NCBI GenBank assembly: GCA_002327785.1
Contig: DCUI01000110.1
Location: 1 to 12,333 of the forward strand
Length of the DNA stretch: 12,333 nt
DNA from: Phycisphaerales bacterium UBA2218
GTDB taxonomy: Bacteria; Planctomycetota; Phycisphaerae; Sedimentisphaerales; Anaerobacaceae
Direction: 5' to 3'
Below are positions 1-7,228 of the stretch, one piece after another. The notes under the pieces are model-generated. The model ran no database searches. It worked only from the letters and a program-made list of their open reading frames with translations, and had not been told where the DNA came from. The position numbers and the translations under genes were made by a program. The stretch's first letter is position 1. Each line of letters begins with the position of its first letter.

Positions 1-25
1 CGTTCAAGTACATAGGGACACGAAG

Positions 26-54
26 AAAAAACGGATTCGCAAGAAATTTTCGCG
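26..54 (-). terminator. Possible weak terminator after the prepilin-like gene
   Basis: Reading the minus strand, a short 5-bp stem including one G-T pair (38-42 with 50-54) lies 12 bp after the stop codon of the prepilin-like gene. A run of six T (26-31) follows six bases later. The stem is short and the T run is displaced, so this is only a possible end of the first operon. Confidence 0.25.
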
Positions 55-65
55 GCCGGTGGAGC

Positions 66-848
66 TTACGTGCCACTGTCGTAGTAGACGATGTAGTCGC
101 CCTCGTGGTTGCTGGGGGTCAGCTCGCTCCACCTGACGAACCTCGCGGCGCCGTCGAGGTAGCCGACGACGAGGCCATCCGGCGTCGGTTTCATCGGCCG
201 GTCCGTGGCGTACTGGAAAGTGGACCCGACATGGGAGGCATACCACGCGGGCCAGTTGCCGCCGGCACCGACGGCGTCATAGCGGTTGTAGCAAAAGCAC
301 GTGACGAGCGTATTCGAAGTGGGCTTGTCCGTCACCTTCCTGGGGGTGATGTACTTGCGGCCGGTGTTTGTGTCGGTCCAGTTGCCGCGATTGCCCCAGT
401 AGATCCAGCCGATATGAGCGGTCGCCACGAGGGGTCGCGTGGCGGGCAGCGGGCTGAGCCAGCCATCGGTCGATTCGAAGTATTTGCGGGCGGTCTCGCA
501 GGTGGCATGCTCTTCCGTCAGGCCGTAGCCGCCGAAGGCCAGCATCGTCTTGTAGCTGACCAGAGTCAGCAGATCGGCCTTGTCCCAGTCCTTGCTGTAC
601 CCGGAGGCCGACTTGTCCACGATACTGCCCTCCGGCAGAAAGCCGTTGAAGTCCCCAGCATAGAGGTTCCCGACGATGAGGCCCTGGTGCAGGTTGTTCT
701 GGCACGCCACCCGCCGGGCGTGCTCCTTCGCCTTCCGCAGACACGGCACCAGGACAGCCATCAACACCGTGATGATGGCAATCACGACCAGAAGCTCGAT
801 GAGCGTGAATCCGTTTCGTCTTGGTCTGAATAGTCGTATTCCCGGCAT
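66..848 (-). CDS. Prepilin-type N-terminal cleavage/methylation protein (type II secretion/pseudopilin-like)
   Basis: A 260-residue pilin-like protein, expected to be inserted in the inner membrane, cleaved by a prepilin peptidase and exposed on the envelope side. The N-terminus has basic residues (RPRRNG), then the cleavage site G13/F14, glutamate at +5 (E18) and a hydrophobic helix at about 14-36. The rest resembles the large planctomycete family of such proteins, whose C-terminus carries an H-x-DG-like segment; here SHVG at about 205 and VGYLDGAARFV at about 228-238. The ATG at 848 is chosen because GGAG lies 8 bases upstream; an in-frame ATG at 878 is the alternative. It lies 38 bp after the stop of the sigma-partner gene on the same strand, so it is probably the third gene of that operon. 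The exact partner machinery is unknown. Recognition of the class is firm, the role is not. Confidence 0.9.
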   Translation of the reverse strand: MPGIRLFRPRRNGFTLIELLVVIAIITVLMAVLVPCLRKAKEHARRVACQNNLHQGLIVGNLYAGDFNGFLPEGSIVDKSASGYSKDWDKADLLTLVSYKTMLAFGGYGLTEEHATCETARKYFESTDGWLSPLPATRPLVATAHIGWIYWGNRGNWTDTNTGRKYITPRKVTDKPTSNTLVTCFCYNRYDAVGAGGNWPAWYASHVGSTFQYATDRPMKPTPDGLVVGYLDGAARFVRWSELTPSNHEGDYIVYYDSGT

Positions 849-886
849 CCTGTTATCTCCGCAGGATTGAGGTTCCATGGTGTGCG

Positions 887-1777
887 TCAATCTGGTTGCT
901 TTGGGTTCGACAGATCTCCCGGCGTGATGTCCTGCCCGCCGGGATCTTTCAGGAATAGGTACGCAAGGTCTGTCTCGCTGCGGTCGGAGCCTTTCAGTTC
1001 CGCCTCGAAGGCCTCCGGATCGAAGAAGGCCGTCGGCTGCTCCTTGGAATACGTGATGAGGGCATCGACAGAGAACCCTTGCTCCGGGTCCCAGATGCGA
1101 AGCCCTACGGGCAGCCGGCTCTCGCGAAGTGCGTAAATCCGCACCCAGCCCGGACTGACCGCCGATTGGGCGTCGAATACGGCGAGGTCTTCGCCGATCG
1201 CGGCCTCGGTGTTCACGGCGGGCGTGATATCCACCAGCTTGCCGCCCGAGATGCTCTGAATCACGGTCTCGAGCGAGAACTCGCCGGGGGTCTGGAGCAT
1301 GCGGATGATGTCCGCGGCTACCGGGTTCGCTTCGACCACGTGCCGCCAGCGGATGTCGAAGGCCCGGATCACCCGGCCATCCCGCCCGAACACGACCTGC
1401 GGGCCGACGCGCACACGGGCGTAGCCGCCCTTGGCCATCCACAGCTCGAATTGCTCAGGCCGCGCCAGCGCATCTGTTCTCATGTAGATCGAGGCATAAG
1501 CGAACGATACGGACTGGAATCGCCGCGTGACCTGGGCCCAGGCGACGTTGCCGCCGAAGGGCCAGGCAACACGATCGACGAGGACCCCGGCGGCGATAAG
1601 CACGGCCGCCGCAAGGGTCAGTCGGGCGATTCTGCCACCCGCGTGCGCCGTCATTTGCCCATGGGGGGAATCATCGTAGGCCGCATGCATCTTCTGCAGG
1701 ATCTGTTCGTCACCCGCATGCTGCGTGCGGATCGAAGCGTTCCTTATGAATTGGATTATGTTTCTCGGAGGTTTCAT
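887..1777 (-). CDS. Single-pass membrane partner of an ECF sigma factor (LolA-like outer domain; putative anti-sigma factor)
   Basis: A 296-residue protein with a cytoplasmic N-terminus of about 48 residues, one membrane helix (about 50-68), the motif VAWAQV at 78-83, and a soluble outer domain (about 84-290). The outer domain has the feel of the LolA/LolB-like lipoprotein-sorting fold found in planctomycete sigma-partner proteins. Its ATG overlaps the TGA of the sigma gene (ATGA at 1774-1777), so translation is probably coupled. This arrangement suggests it restrains the sigma factor at the membrane and senses an envelope signal. That is inference: no HxxxCxxC zinc anti-sigma motif is present. 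The cytoplasmic stretch TQHAGDEQILQKMHAAYDD resembles the corresponding part of the two other partners in this window. The prepilin-like gene follows after 38 bp. Confidence 0.82.
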   Translation of the reverse strand: MKPPRNIIQFIRNASIRTQHAGDEQILQKMHAAYDDSPHGQMTAHAGGRIARLTLAAAVLIAAGVLVDRVAWPFGGNVAWAQVTRRFQSVSFAYASIYMRTDALARPEQFELWMAKGGYARVRVGPQVVFGRDGRVIRAFDIRWRHVVEANPVAADIIRMLQTPGEFSLETVIQSISGGKLVDITPAVNTEAAIGEDLAVFDAQSAVSPGWVRIYALRESRLPVGLRIWDPEQGFSVDALITYSKEQPTAFFDPEAFEAELKGSDRSETDLAYLFLKDPGGQDITPGDLSNPKQPD

Positions 1778-2319
1778 TCTTCCACCTTGCTGTTCAAGAG
1801 CGACCGCAGCTTATCTAAGCCGTAACGATAGCGGCTCTGTGCGGTCTTGATCGATGTCTTCTGCCATGCGGCGATCTCGCGAAAGGGCAGGTCGCCGTAC
1901 AGGTGCAGCGTTACGACTTCCCGCTGCTCGACGGGCAACTCCGCCATCGCCCGGCCGACCTGCGCAAACTGTTCACTGTAGATCGCCCATGCGTCAGGCG
2001 GGGCGTCGTTCGACGCGAGCCCCAGAGCTTCATCCAGGTCCGCCGTCTCCCGGCGCCGGAAGGCGACGATCTGGTTGCGAGCCGCGTTGGCGACGCACGT
2101 CGCCAAGTATCCCTTGAGACTGCCGGTCAGTCGGAACGTCCGGGCCAGGCCGGCGAAGCGGATGAAGACGTCCTGAACGATATCTTCGGCCGCCAGCCGG
2201 TCGCTCAGCATCGAGGCCGCCAGACGCAGCAGGTCCTCGCGGTACTTCTCATACACGCGAGACAGCGCAGCCGCATCCCCGCGGTTGAGCCGCCAGACGA
2301 GAACCCTGTCTTCCACCAT
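1774..2319 (-). CDS. ECF-subfamily RNA polymerase sigma factor (copy 1)
   Basis: A 181-residue ECF sigma factor that would direct RNA polymerase to a specific promoter set. Region 2 is visible at about 24-90, with the core-binding signature AAEDIVQDVFIRF, followed by GSLKGYLATCVANAARN. Region 4 occupies about 125-178, with LPVEQREVVTLHLYGDLPFREIA and a helix-turn-helix ending in RYRYGLDKLRSLL. There is no sigma 3 domain. The ATG at 2319 is preceded directly by an in-frame GTG (2322), and AAAGGG lies 8 bases before that GTG, so either could be the start. The family usually starts M-(I/V/L)-ED, which favours the ATG. Its stop overlaps the start of its membrane partner. It is a close relative of the sigma factor at 10608-11153, sharing length, start and junction. 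Confidence 0.93.
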   Translation of the reverse strand: MVEDRVLVWRLNRGDAAALSRVYEKYREDLLRLAASMLSDRLAAEDIVQDVFIRFAGLARTFRLTGSLKGYLATCVANAARNQIVAFRRRETADLDEALGLASNDAPPDAWAIYSEQFAQVGRAMAELPVEQREVVTLHLYGDLPFREIAAWQKTSIKTAQSRYRYGLDKLRSLLNSKVEE

Positions 2320-2340
2320 CACCGAAAAGGCCCTTTCATC

Positions 2341-2357
2341 GAGAACGATCGGTTCTC
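2341..2357. promoter_or_regulatory. Palindrome GAGAAC-n5-GTTCTC (operator-like) at sigma copy 1 start site
   Basis: Perfect 6-bp arms (2341-2346 and 2352-2357) surround a 5-bp centre. The site lies between the putative -10 element (2361-2366) and the sigma start codon, covering the expected transcription start near 2354. It could be a repressor operator or a small 5' hairpin in the message. The binding protein is unknown. Confidence 0.45.
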
Positions 2358-2366
2358 ACCAATATA
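2356..2366 (-). promoter_or_regulatory. Putative -10 region of sigma copy 1 promoter, shared with sigma copy 3
   Basis: On the minus strand this reads TATATTGGTGA, with TATATT (2361-2366) as a -10-like element. A near-identical CATACTGGTGA lies at 11190-11200 before the third sigma gene, and in both cases the element ends 36 bases before the ATG. No convincing -35 box at 16-18 bp was found, so promoter type is open. Confidence 0.4.
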
Positions 2367-2491
2367 ACAGCCAAGTCATGCACAATGCTCTGCCAGCTTG
2401 ACCTTTTTTCCGCTCCTCGCACTCCGTCGGCACAGGGACTGCCAAATCGCGCGCTCCCTTCGCAATTACGGCGGGAACTCCTGTGAAGAGA

Positions 2492-2520
2492 TTGAATGCA
2501 GATCGACCCTGTTGTAGACT
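2492..2520 (+). promoter_or_regulatory. Sigma-70-type promoter for the membrane repeat-protein gene
   Basis: TTGAAT (2492-2497), a 17-bp spacer and TAGACT (2515-2520) form a good housekeeping-type promoter on the plus strand. The expected start near 2527 leaves a leader of about 50 bases before the ATG at 2578. Confidence 0.55.
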
Positions 2521-2532
2521 CTTCCGCGGAAG
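2521..2532. promoter_or_regulatory. 12-bp perfect palindrome CTTCCGCGGAAG at the predicted start site
   Basis: This perfect palindrome begins directly after the TAGACT -10 element, with its centre on the expected transcription start. The placement suits a repressor operator. A 12-bp palindrome can arise by chance, so support is moderate. Confidence 0.4.
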
Positions 2533-2577
2533 TATTGGTGGTTTTCCGTGGCAGGTTCTTGCGATCGGAGATTCGTT

Positions 2578-4428
2578 ATGGCGAAGAAACGACACAGATT
2601 GCTGCGTATCTTGTTCCTGCCGGTCATCATTCTGCATTTCGTGTTTACGATCCTTCTCGCCTTGATCGGTGCGTTCGGGGTCGGCCTGTGGGAGGTAATC
2701 CAGGAGGAGTGGTTTGGCAAGAAGAGTCAGGCGCCATCAGGAGACCCCGTCAGCGAATATGCGCGTTTCTTTCCGAGCCGTGTGGTCTGGGTGGGCGCAA
2801 GCCTCCTAACCGCGGTCGCCTGCGTCCTGTTGGGGTCCGAACTGGCCATTCAACTGACTCGGCTGGCCCTGCGGGCCGATGATGTTCGGATTCGCCTGGT
2901 TGCGGTGGACTGTTCAAGATGGGCCGCGAAGTGGCCTGCCCGCGTAGGCGACTCTTCGGATGTCTTCTACGATCTGGTGAAACTCACTGTAGCGGACACG
3001 GACGCCCGTGTCCGGGACAATGCGCTCGGCATCCTGACATCGGATCTCGATACGCATCCCACCTTCAGGCCGTCCTTCCACGACTACCTGTTTGACCCGA
3101 ACGCCACGGTCCAGGGCCGTGCAATCGACCTGGCGATTCGTTTCGCTCAAGAAGAAGACAACCTGGACGGTGAGCTTTTCTATATGGCCTACGGGTACAC
3201 GCGGGACGGAGAGGATGATGCGCCTGCCGCCGCCGCACGGCACCTGGTCTGCCGGTTGCCGGAGGACTGCATCTGGGCCATGCTGACCGACAACAGCAAG
3301 TGCATGTATCGGTGCGGGCTTTCCATGATCTCCACGAACTGCACGGAGGAGGTGGCCTCAGCCGCACTGAGGGCAATGGATTTCTACCGCCAGCCTGCTG
3401 AGGAACGGAAGCGATTGAATGCCGTTCTGGGCCGACCCGTCCGCTCGTGGCGATCGGAGGGGGAACTCTACGGCGGTCAGATCAATGCAAGGCTCGCGAC
3501 GATCCGAGAGAGGCTCATGAGCGCCGAGACGCAGGAGGCCAACGACGCGGTGGAACAGCTCTGCTGGGCGGATGCCGAGAGTGCCAACACCATCATCGCA
3601 TATCGGACCTATCTCGAGACGTATCCCAACGGGCGCTACGCGCAGTCGGCGCGGACACGGCAGGCCGCCCTTGTGGACGATGAAGCCTCTTTCTCCGCAG
3701 CGTCCCAGGCGGGCACGAGAGAGGCCATTGAAAAGTTTCTCCGGGAGTATCCCGGACACGCGCGCGAGGCTGAGGCCCGACACTTGTTACACAGCCTCGA
3801 AGGATACGATATTGTCGACCTCCTGGACAAGGGGATGATTGAGGTCGAGCCGACCGGTTCCGGCATCGAGAGTGTTGCGGTGAAGGTGCGTCGGCTCGTT
3901 CCCTATGGCGTCACGGTGAAGGTGCCTGTGGGGACTTTCTTCGTCGCACAAGACTCTTCGGCACAGAACATGGTCACAACCGCCGAATGCCGGGAGACTC
4001 TGACAACGGATGATTGGGTGACTATGTGCGCTTCTTGTGCGTGTGCGAACCATTCGAGAGCCATCCCTCGCCAAAGGGACCGTTTTGCCGTGCAGCGTTC
4101 TCCCCACTCGCTTGAGCTGGGCAGTCTGATGCCGGTGCTCGACAAGGCGCAGGTCACGTATGGCGTTCGCCAAGCCGCTGTATGGATCGTGACAGACGAC
4201 GCAAGTTATTCCGATCTCGGCAGGTTAGTCAGCCGGTTTTCCTGGATGCCGACGGGTGGTGTGCAGATCATCAAACAGTATGAAGCGGCCCAAGCCATGA
4301 AGATCTGCGACGAAGCAGGGATCGATATCACGCAAAAAGCCGTATGGCAGGACCGTGCGACGATCCTGGAGGGACTTGAGGACGCCGAGCTGAAGACCTG
4401 GCTGGAGGCCAGGCAGGCAGGGCATTGA
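2578..4428 (+). CDS. Unknown membrane protein with HEAT-like region, short helical repeats and a novel C-terminal domain
   Basis: A 616-residue protein whose function I do not recognise. The ATG at 2578 is chosen because GGAG ends 7 bases upstream; an in-frame GTG at 2548 lacks such a site. Hydrophobic segments at about 9-36 and 68-88 predict two membrane helices. Residues about 95-195 look HEAT-like (for example LVKLTVADTDARVRDNALGIL). Two repeats at about 326-360 and 371-402 follow the pattern A-x5-T-x2-AY-x2-YL-x2-YP-x-G-x-n-A, known from bacterial multi-domain scaffold proteins. The C-terminus (about 420-616) has a beta-rich part around VPVGTFFVAQ and QNMVTT, a Cys cluster C484/C487/C489, then the helical segment VRQAAVWIVTD (530-540). 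It is transcribed divergently from the first sigma operon and converges on the kinase gene with 40 bp between the stops. A role in protein-protein contact at the envelope is a guess. Confidence 0.85.
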   Translation: MAKKRHRLLRILFLPVIILHFVFTILLALIGAFGVGLWEVIQEEWFGKKSQAPSGDPVSEYARFFPSRVVWVGASLLTAVACVLLGSELAIQLTRLALRADDVRIRLVAVDCSRWAAKWPARVGDSSDVFYDLVKLTVADTDARVRDNALGILTSDLDTHPTFRPSFHDYLFDPNATVQGRAIDLAIRFAQEEDNLDGELFYMAYGYTRDGEDDAPAAAARHLVCRLPEDCIWAMLTDNSKCMYRCGLSMISTNCTEEVASAALRAMDFYRQPAEERKRLNAVLGRPVRSWRSEGELYGGQINARLATIRERLMSAETQEANDAVEQLCWADAESANTIIAYRTYLETYPNGRYAQSARTRQAALVDDEASFSAASQAGTREAIEKFLREYPGHAREAEARHLLHSLEGYDIVDLLDKGMIEVEPTGSGIESVAVKVRRLVPYGVTVKVPVGTFFVAQDSSAQNMVTTAECRETLTTDDWVTMCASCACANHSRAIPRQRDRFAVQRSPHSLELGSLMPVLDKAQVTYGVRQAAVWIVTDDASYSDLGRLVSRFSWMPTGGVQIIKQYEAAQAMKICDEAGIDITQKAVWQDRATILEGLEDAELKTWLEARQAGH

Positions 4429-4468
4429 GCCGGACGGACGGGTAGACCGGCTGGTTCCCATCTGGACT

Positions 4469-4978
4469 CTACGTCGTGAGAGTTTGCGCAATCTCGGTAA
4501 CGATCTGCTCGTGGTTCTTGCCGGTGCAGTCGATGGTAATCTGGGCGTATTTGCGATAGAGGGGCTGGCGATGGTCGTAGAGGGAGCGGATGGTCTGGCC
4601 CTTCTCCATGACGACGCCGCGAGTGGGCAGGTTGGCGAGGCGCTGCTTGATATGCTCTACGGGCAGGTCGAGATGGATGATGACGCCGTGCTCAGCAAGG
4701 GACTGCATGGCGTTCTCGCTGTAGACGACGCTGCCGCCTGTCGCGACGACCGCGTTCGTCAGGTCGATGCAGGTCGCATAGTCCTCTTCGATCTCGCAGA
4801 AGGCGGCCAACCCCTCAGAGTCGATGATATCCTGCAACGACCGACCCTGCGCCGCCTGGATGAAGACGTCGGTATCGAGGAAATAGCGTCCGAGGGCCTT
4901 GGCCAGCAGCACGCCCACGGTGCTCTTGCCCACTCCCGGCATCCCGATCAGCACGATGTTCCTGCCCGTAACGTCCAT
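4469..4978 (-). CDS. Shikimate-kinase-like P-loop kinase (AroK/AroL family)
   Basis: A 169-residue protein matching shikimate kinase in size and layout. It has Walker A GMPGVGKST at 13-21, the DTD motif (FLDTDVF) in the mid-thirties, a TGGSV segment at about 80, a lid with LPTRGVV at about 117-123 and the RQPLY motif near 137. Shikimate kinase phosphorylates shikimate with ATP in the chorismate pathway. Two typical substrate residues differ from the family: the Arg of the usual FR-x-x-E segment is Cys (AAFCEIEE), and the usual GGG is GGS. It may therefore act on shikimate poorly or on another small molecule. No other aromatic pathway gene is present here. No ribosome binding site precedes the ATG, but a promoter-like pair ends 6 bases before it, so a leaderless message is possible. 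The preceding LamG gene on the same strand ends 102 bp upstream. Confidence 0.88.
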   Translation of the reverse strand: MDVTGRNIVLIGMPGVGKSTVGVLLAKALGRYFLDTDVFIQAAQGRSLQDIIDSEGLAAFCEIEEDYATCIDLTNAVVATGGSVVYSENAMQSLAEHGVIIHLDLPVEHIKQRLANLPTRGVVMEKGQTIRSLYDHRQPLYRKYAQITIDCTGKNHEQIVTEIAQTLTT

Positions 4979-4984
4979 GGTACC

Positions 4985-5012
4985 GACATAGAGTAGCGGC
5001 GCACCTCTGCAA
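4985..5012 (-). promoter_or_regulatory. Possible promoter for a leaderless kinase transcript
   Basis: On the minus strand TTGCAG (5007-5012), a 16-bp spacer and TATGTC (4985-4990) lie just before GGTACC and the ATG at 4978. The expected start would fall on or next to the ATG, which fits the missing ribosome binding site. The boxes are imperfect. Confidence 0.3.
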
Positions 5013-5080
5013 CGGCAACAGGAAAGGCCAGATCGGGGAGACCCGGCCTCTTAGGCGTGTACGGGGACAGAACCTCACCT

Positions 5081-7228
5081 TCAGTCTGTTGCTTCGGTGT
5101 ACTCCCTGATCTGTGCCTCCGACAGGGCGTAGTTGTAGATCCGAACGTCGTCGATGACGCCATTCCATTCGCGGCCCGGCTCCTCGGCGTTCTCACCGAT
5201 GTAGACCGAATGGGTGTTGACGTTGATGTGGCCGGAGGTTCTTGCGGAGGCGTCGAGCTTGCCGTCGACATAGAGCCGAAGCTCGGTGCTGTCATAGAGG
5301 CCGGCAACGTGATGCCACTGCCCGTCATCGACGCGGGTTGCGCCGTGGACCCATTCCGGCCATAGGCCGGTACAGGCGAAGTGCAGGTTGTTGCCCTCGC
5401 CGCGCGAGAGCCGCCAGGCGGTGTCACCCTTGGCGATGATCGTCTGCCAATCCGCGTCGAATGCGTTGACCTTGATCCAGGCACAGACGGTGATCCGGCC
5501 GGCGATATCGAAGGCGGCGTCCTGCCCGAGGTCGACGTAGTCGCCCTGGCCGTCGAGTTCCAGCGCGCCGCCGGAGCGACCCTGCGTCCACTCCGGATCG
5601 CCGACGAGCACACCCACAATGCCGTGTGGACCGGCGTCGGCTGCCGTGCTGCCGGTGGTTTCGTCCAGCTTCCACCAACCGACGAGCATGCCCGTGTTGA
5701 AATGCCAGAGGTTGCCGGGTGTTGCGGTTCCATTGGTGTCGATCTCGTCCACCCGCCAGTAATACGTTGTGCCTCGTTCCAGCTTTGGCAGATCGTCGAA
5801 GGAATCGTCTTGCACCGTGGCCAACAGCGGCAGATTGTTCGGATCGGTACCGAAGTACAGCTTGTGCTCCACCGCCGTCGCGCCCGGGAGCCACTTCAAC
5901 GGTAGGCCGTCCAATATGACCCCTACGGTTCCATCAGCGGGTTCCGGGTGGATCGCATAGCGATTCGCATTCAAAGGCGATGCCTCCAGCCTGGCCAGTT
6001 CCTCCACAGTGGCGTCCCGGACCGTCAGGTCGCCGAAGATGATGCGGTAGGTGCCGTCCTCCTGTATCCATCGCATCAGGACTGCGTGGGGGAATTCGGC
6101 GGTCACCTTATTGCCATGATACGCGACGTCCTTGCCCTCGCCGAGCAAACGCCCGTAGTACATGCACGTGCCCTGGATGGCCAGGATGTCACTAAGTTCT
6201 TCCTTGGTCGGTGACTGTTCGACGGAGACCCCCTGTTTCCGTCGGTTGATCATGAAGGCTGTCTGGACCTCCTGCATAGCCGTCATGATGTCGAGGCTGC
6301 TCGGATACCTGCCGCCCGTGATCTTCGCGAAGCCGCGAAGCGCCTTGACCGCCGTCTCGTCGCCGGGCGAGAGATCCACGTCCGCCATGACGGTATAGTC
6401 CGCGGGGATATTCGGCTCGAAGTCGGCCGGCGTCAGGCCCGGGTCCCAGCGGAATTCGTCCAGGACCAGGTGTATCCGGACCGAGCCGCCGGCCGAGGCG
6501 CCCTCGAACTCCATCAAGATAGGCAGGTCCGTTTCGACATCCGCCCAAAGCCGCCCCACGCCCTTTTCGAAGAGCGTCCTGGCGAAATTGGGGTCGTTCA
6601 CTTCGATCCCCTCGCATTGGCGTCCTTCGATTTGCTTCGTTCCCAGCTTCGTATGGTCGAAGCCCATGAGCAGCTTGACCAGCTTACGAGGGTCGTTCTT
6701 TTCGCGGATGTCGGCAAGCTGGGCATCGGTGAACCTCGCTTTCACGTACTTTCTTCGGGGGGGAACCAATTCCACGCAGTCCGCCGCGTTGTTCGAGACG
6801 AACAACTGAGAAACCAGTTCCCCGTCCTGATATGCATCCCGCCTGATGCCATAGTCGGTCGAGCGGTACAACACGAACTCGTATTTGGATTCGGGTTGCC
6901 CGGCCGGTTGGACGGTCATCTGCATCCGATGAATACACGCACGCGCGTGCTGCACGTTCTGGACAAGCTGCGACCAGGCGACGCCTGAGCCGCCGATCAT
7001 GTTCAGGCCGATTGCTACGGCCAGGATTACTGCCGCCGCTGCGGCCAGTCTGCTCCATTTGCTTTCCATGACTATTCTCCAGAAGCTCTTGCGAGCCTGT
7101 AGATTCTCACTGTTCAGGATTATCTGTCGGACGCGATCCAGGGCCCGGCCGGTAGCCTGGGACGAAGGCTGCACGCCGGCAAGCAATTCCAGGTGCTGTC
7201 GAAGCCTGGTTTCGCTAATCTTCGACAT
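5081..7228 (-). CDS. Sigma-factor membrane partner fused to FN3-like and LamG (concanavalin-like) domains
   Basis: A 715-residue protein. Order: cytoplasmic segment (1-59) with FWRIVM (49-54), membrane helix (about 61-79), GVAWSQLVQNV (82-92), LolA-like domain (to about 280), a second region (about 290-412) common in planctomycete relatives (GGRYPSSLDIM, IQGTCMYY, YRIIFGDL), an FN3-like domain (about 428-512, with TTYYWRVDEID), and a LamG_3-type lectin/glucanase-like domain (about 514-715, with GWWKLDETTG, DGQWHHVAGLYD and IDDVRIYNYALSEAQI). The ATG at 7228 is chosen because GGGGG lies 6 bases upstream; the in-frame ATG at 7246 lacks this. The start overlaps the end of the sigma gene by 14 bp. 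The outer LamG domain would sit outside the membrane and could bind carbohydrate or protein. A sensory anti-sigma role is inferred; no zinc anti-sigma motif is present. Confidence 0.9.
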   Translation of the reverse strand: MSKISETRLRQHLELLAGVQPSSQATGRALDRVRQIILNSENLQARKSFWRIVMESKWSRLAAAAAVILAVAIGLNMIGGSGVAWSQLVQNVQHARACIHRMQMTVQPAGQPESKYEFVLYRSTDYGIRRDAYQDGELVSQLFVSNNAADCVELVPPRRKYVKARFTDAQLADIREKNDPRKLVKLLMGFDHTKLGTKQIEGRQCEGIEVNDPNFARTLFEKGVGRLWADVETDLPILMEFEGASAGGSVRIHLVLDEFRWDPGLTPADFEPNIPADYTVMADVDLSPGDETAVKALRGFAKITGGRYPSSLDIMTAMQEVQTAFMINRRKQGVSVEQSPTKEELSDILAIQGTCMYYGRLLGEGKDVAYHGNKVTAEFPHAVLMRWIQEDGTYRIIFGDLTVRDATVEELARLEASPLNANRYAIHPEPADGTVGVILDGLPLKWLPGATAVEHKLYFGTDPNNLPLLATVQDDSFDDLPKLERGTTYYWRVDEIDTNGTATPGNLWHFNTGMLVGWWKLDETTGSTAADAGPHGIVGVLVGDPEWTQGRSGGALELDGQGDYVDLGQDAAFDIAGRITVCAWIKVNAFDADWQTIIAKGDTAWRLSRGEGNNLHFACTGLWPEWVHGATRVDDGQWHHVAGLYDSTELRLYVDGKLDASARTSGHINVNTHSVYIGENAEEPGREWNGVIDDVRIYNYALSEAQIREYTEATD

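Noticed and set aside
849..1442. Open frame extending the prepilin-like gene upstream to 1442 on the minus strand
   Set aside because: It overlaps the sigma-partner gene in another frame, is low-complexity Arg/Pro-rich, and the pilin leader begins correctly at 848 with a ribosome binding site.
1079..2367. Long plus-strand open frames opposite the first sigma operon
   Set aside because: They mirror the real genes in a GC-rich genome, are Arg/Pro/Gly-rich and match no family.
4429..4468. GCCGG/CCGGC repeat between the convergent genes as a bidirectional terminator
   Set aside because: The stem is only 5 bp and no T run follows on either strand.
4484..4996. Plus-strand open frame of 170 codons opposite the kinase
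   Set aside because: It is antisense to a clear P-loop kinase and has no recognisable domain.
5023..5051. 7-bp stem (one G-T pair) between the LamG gene and the kinase as a terminator
   Set aside because: On the minus strand it is not followed by a T run; the kinase may still be read from the LamG operon.
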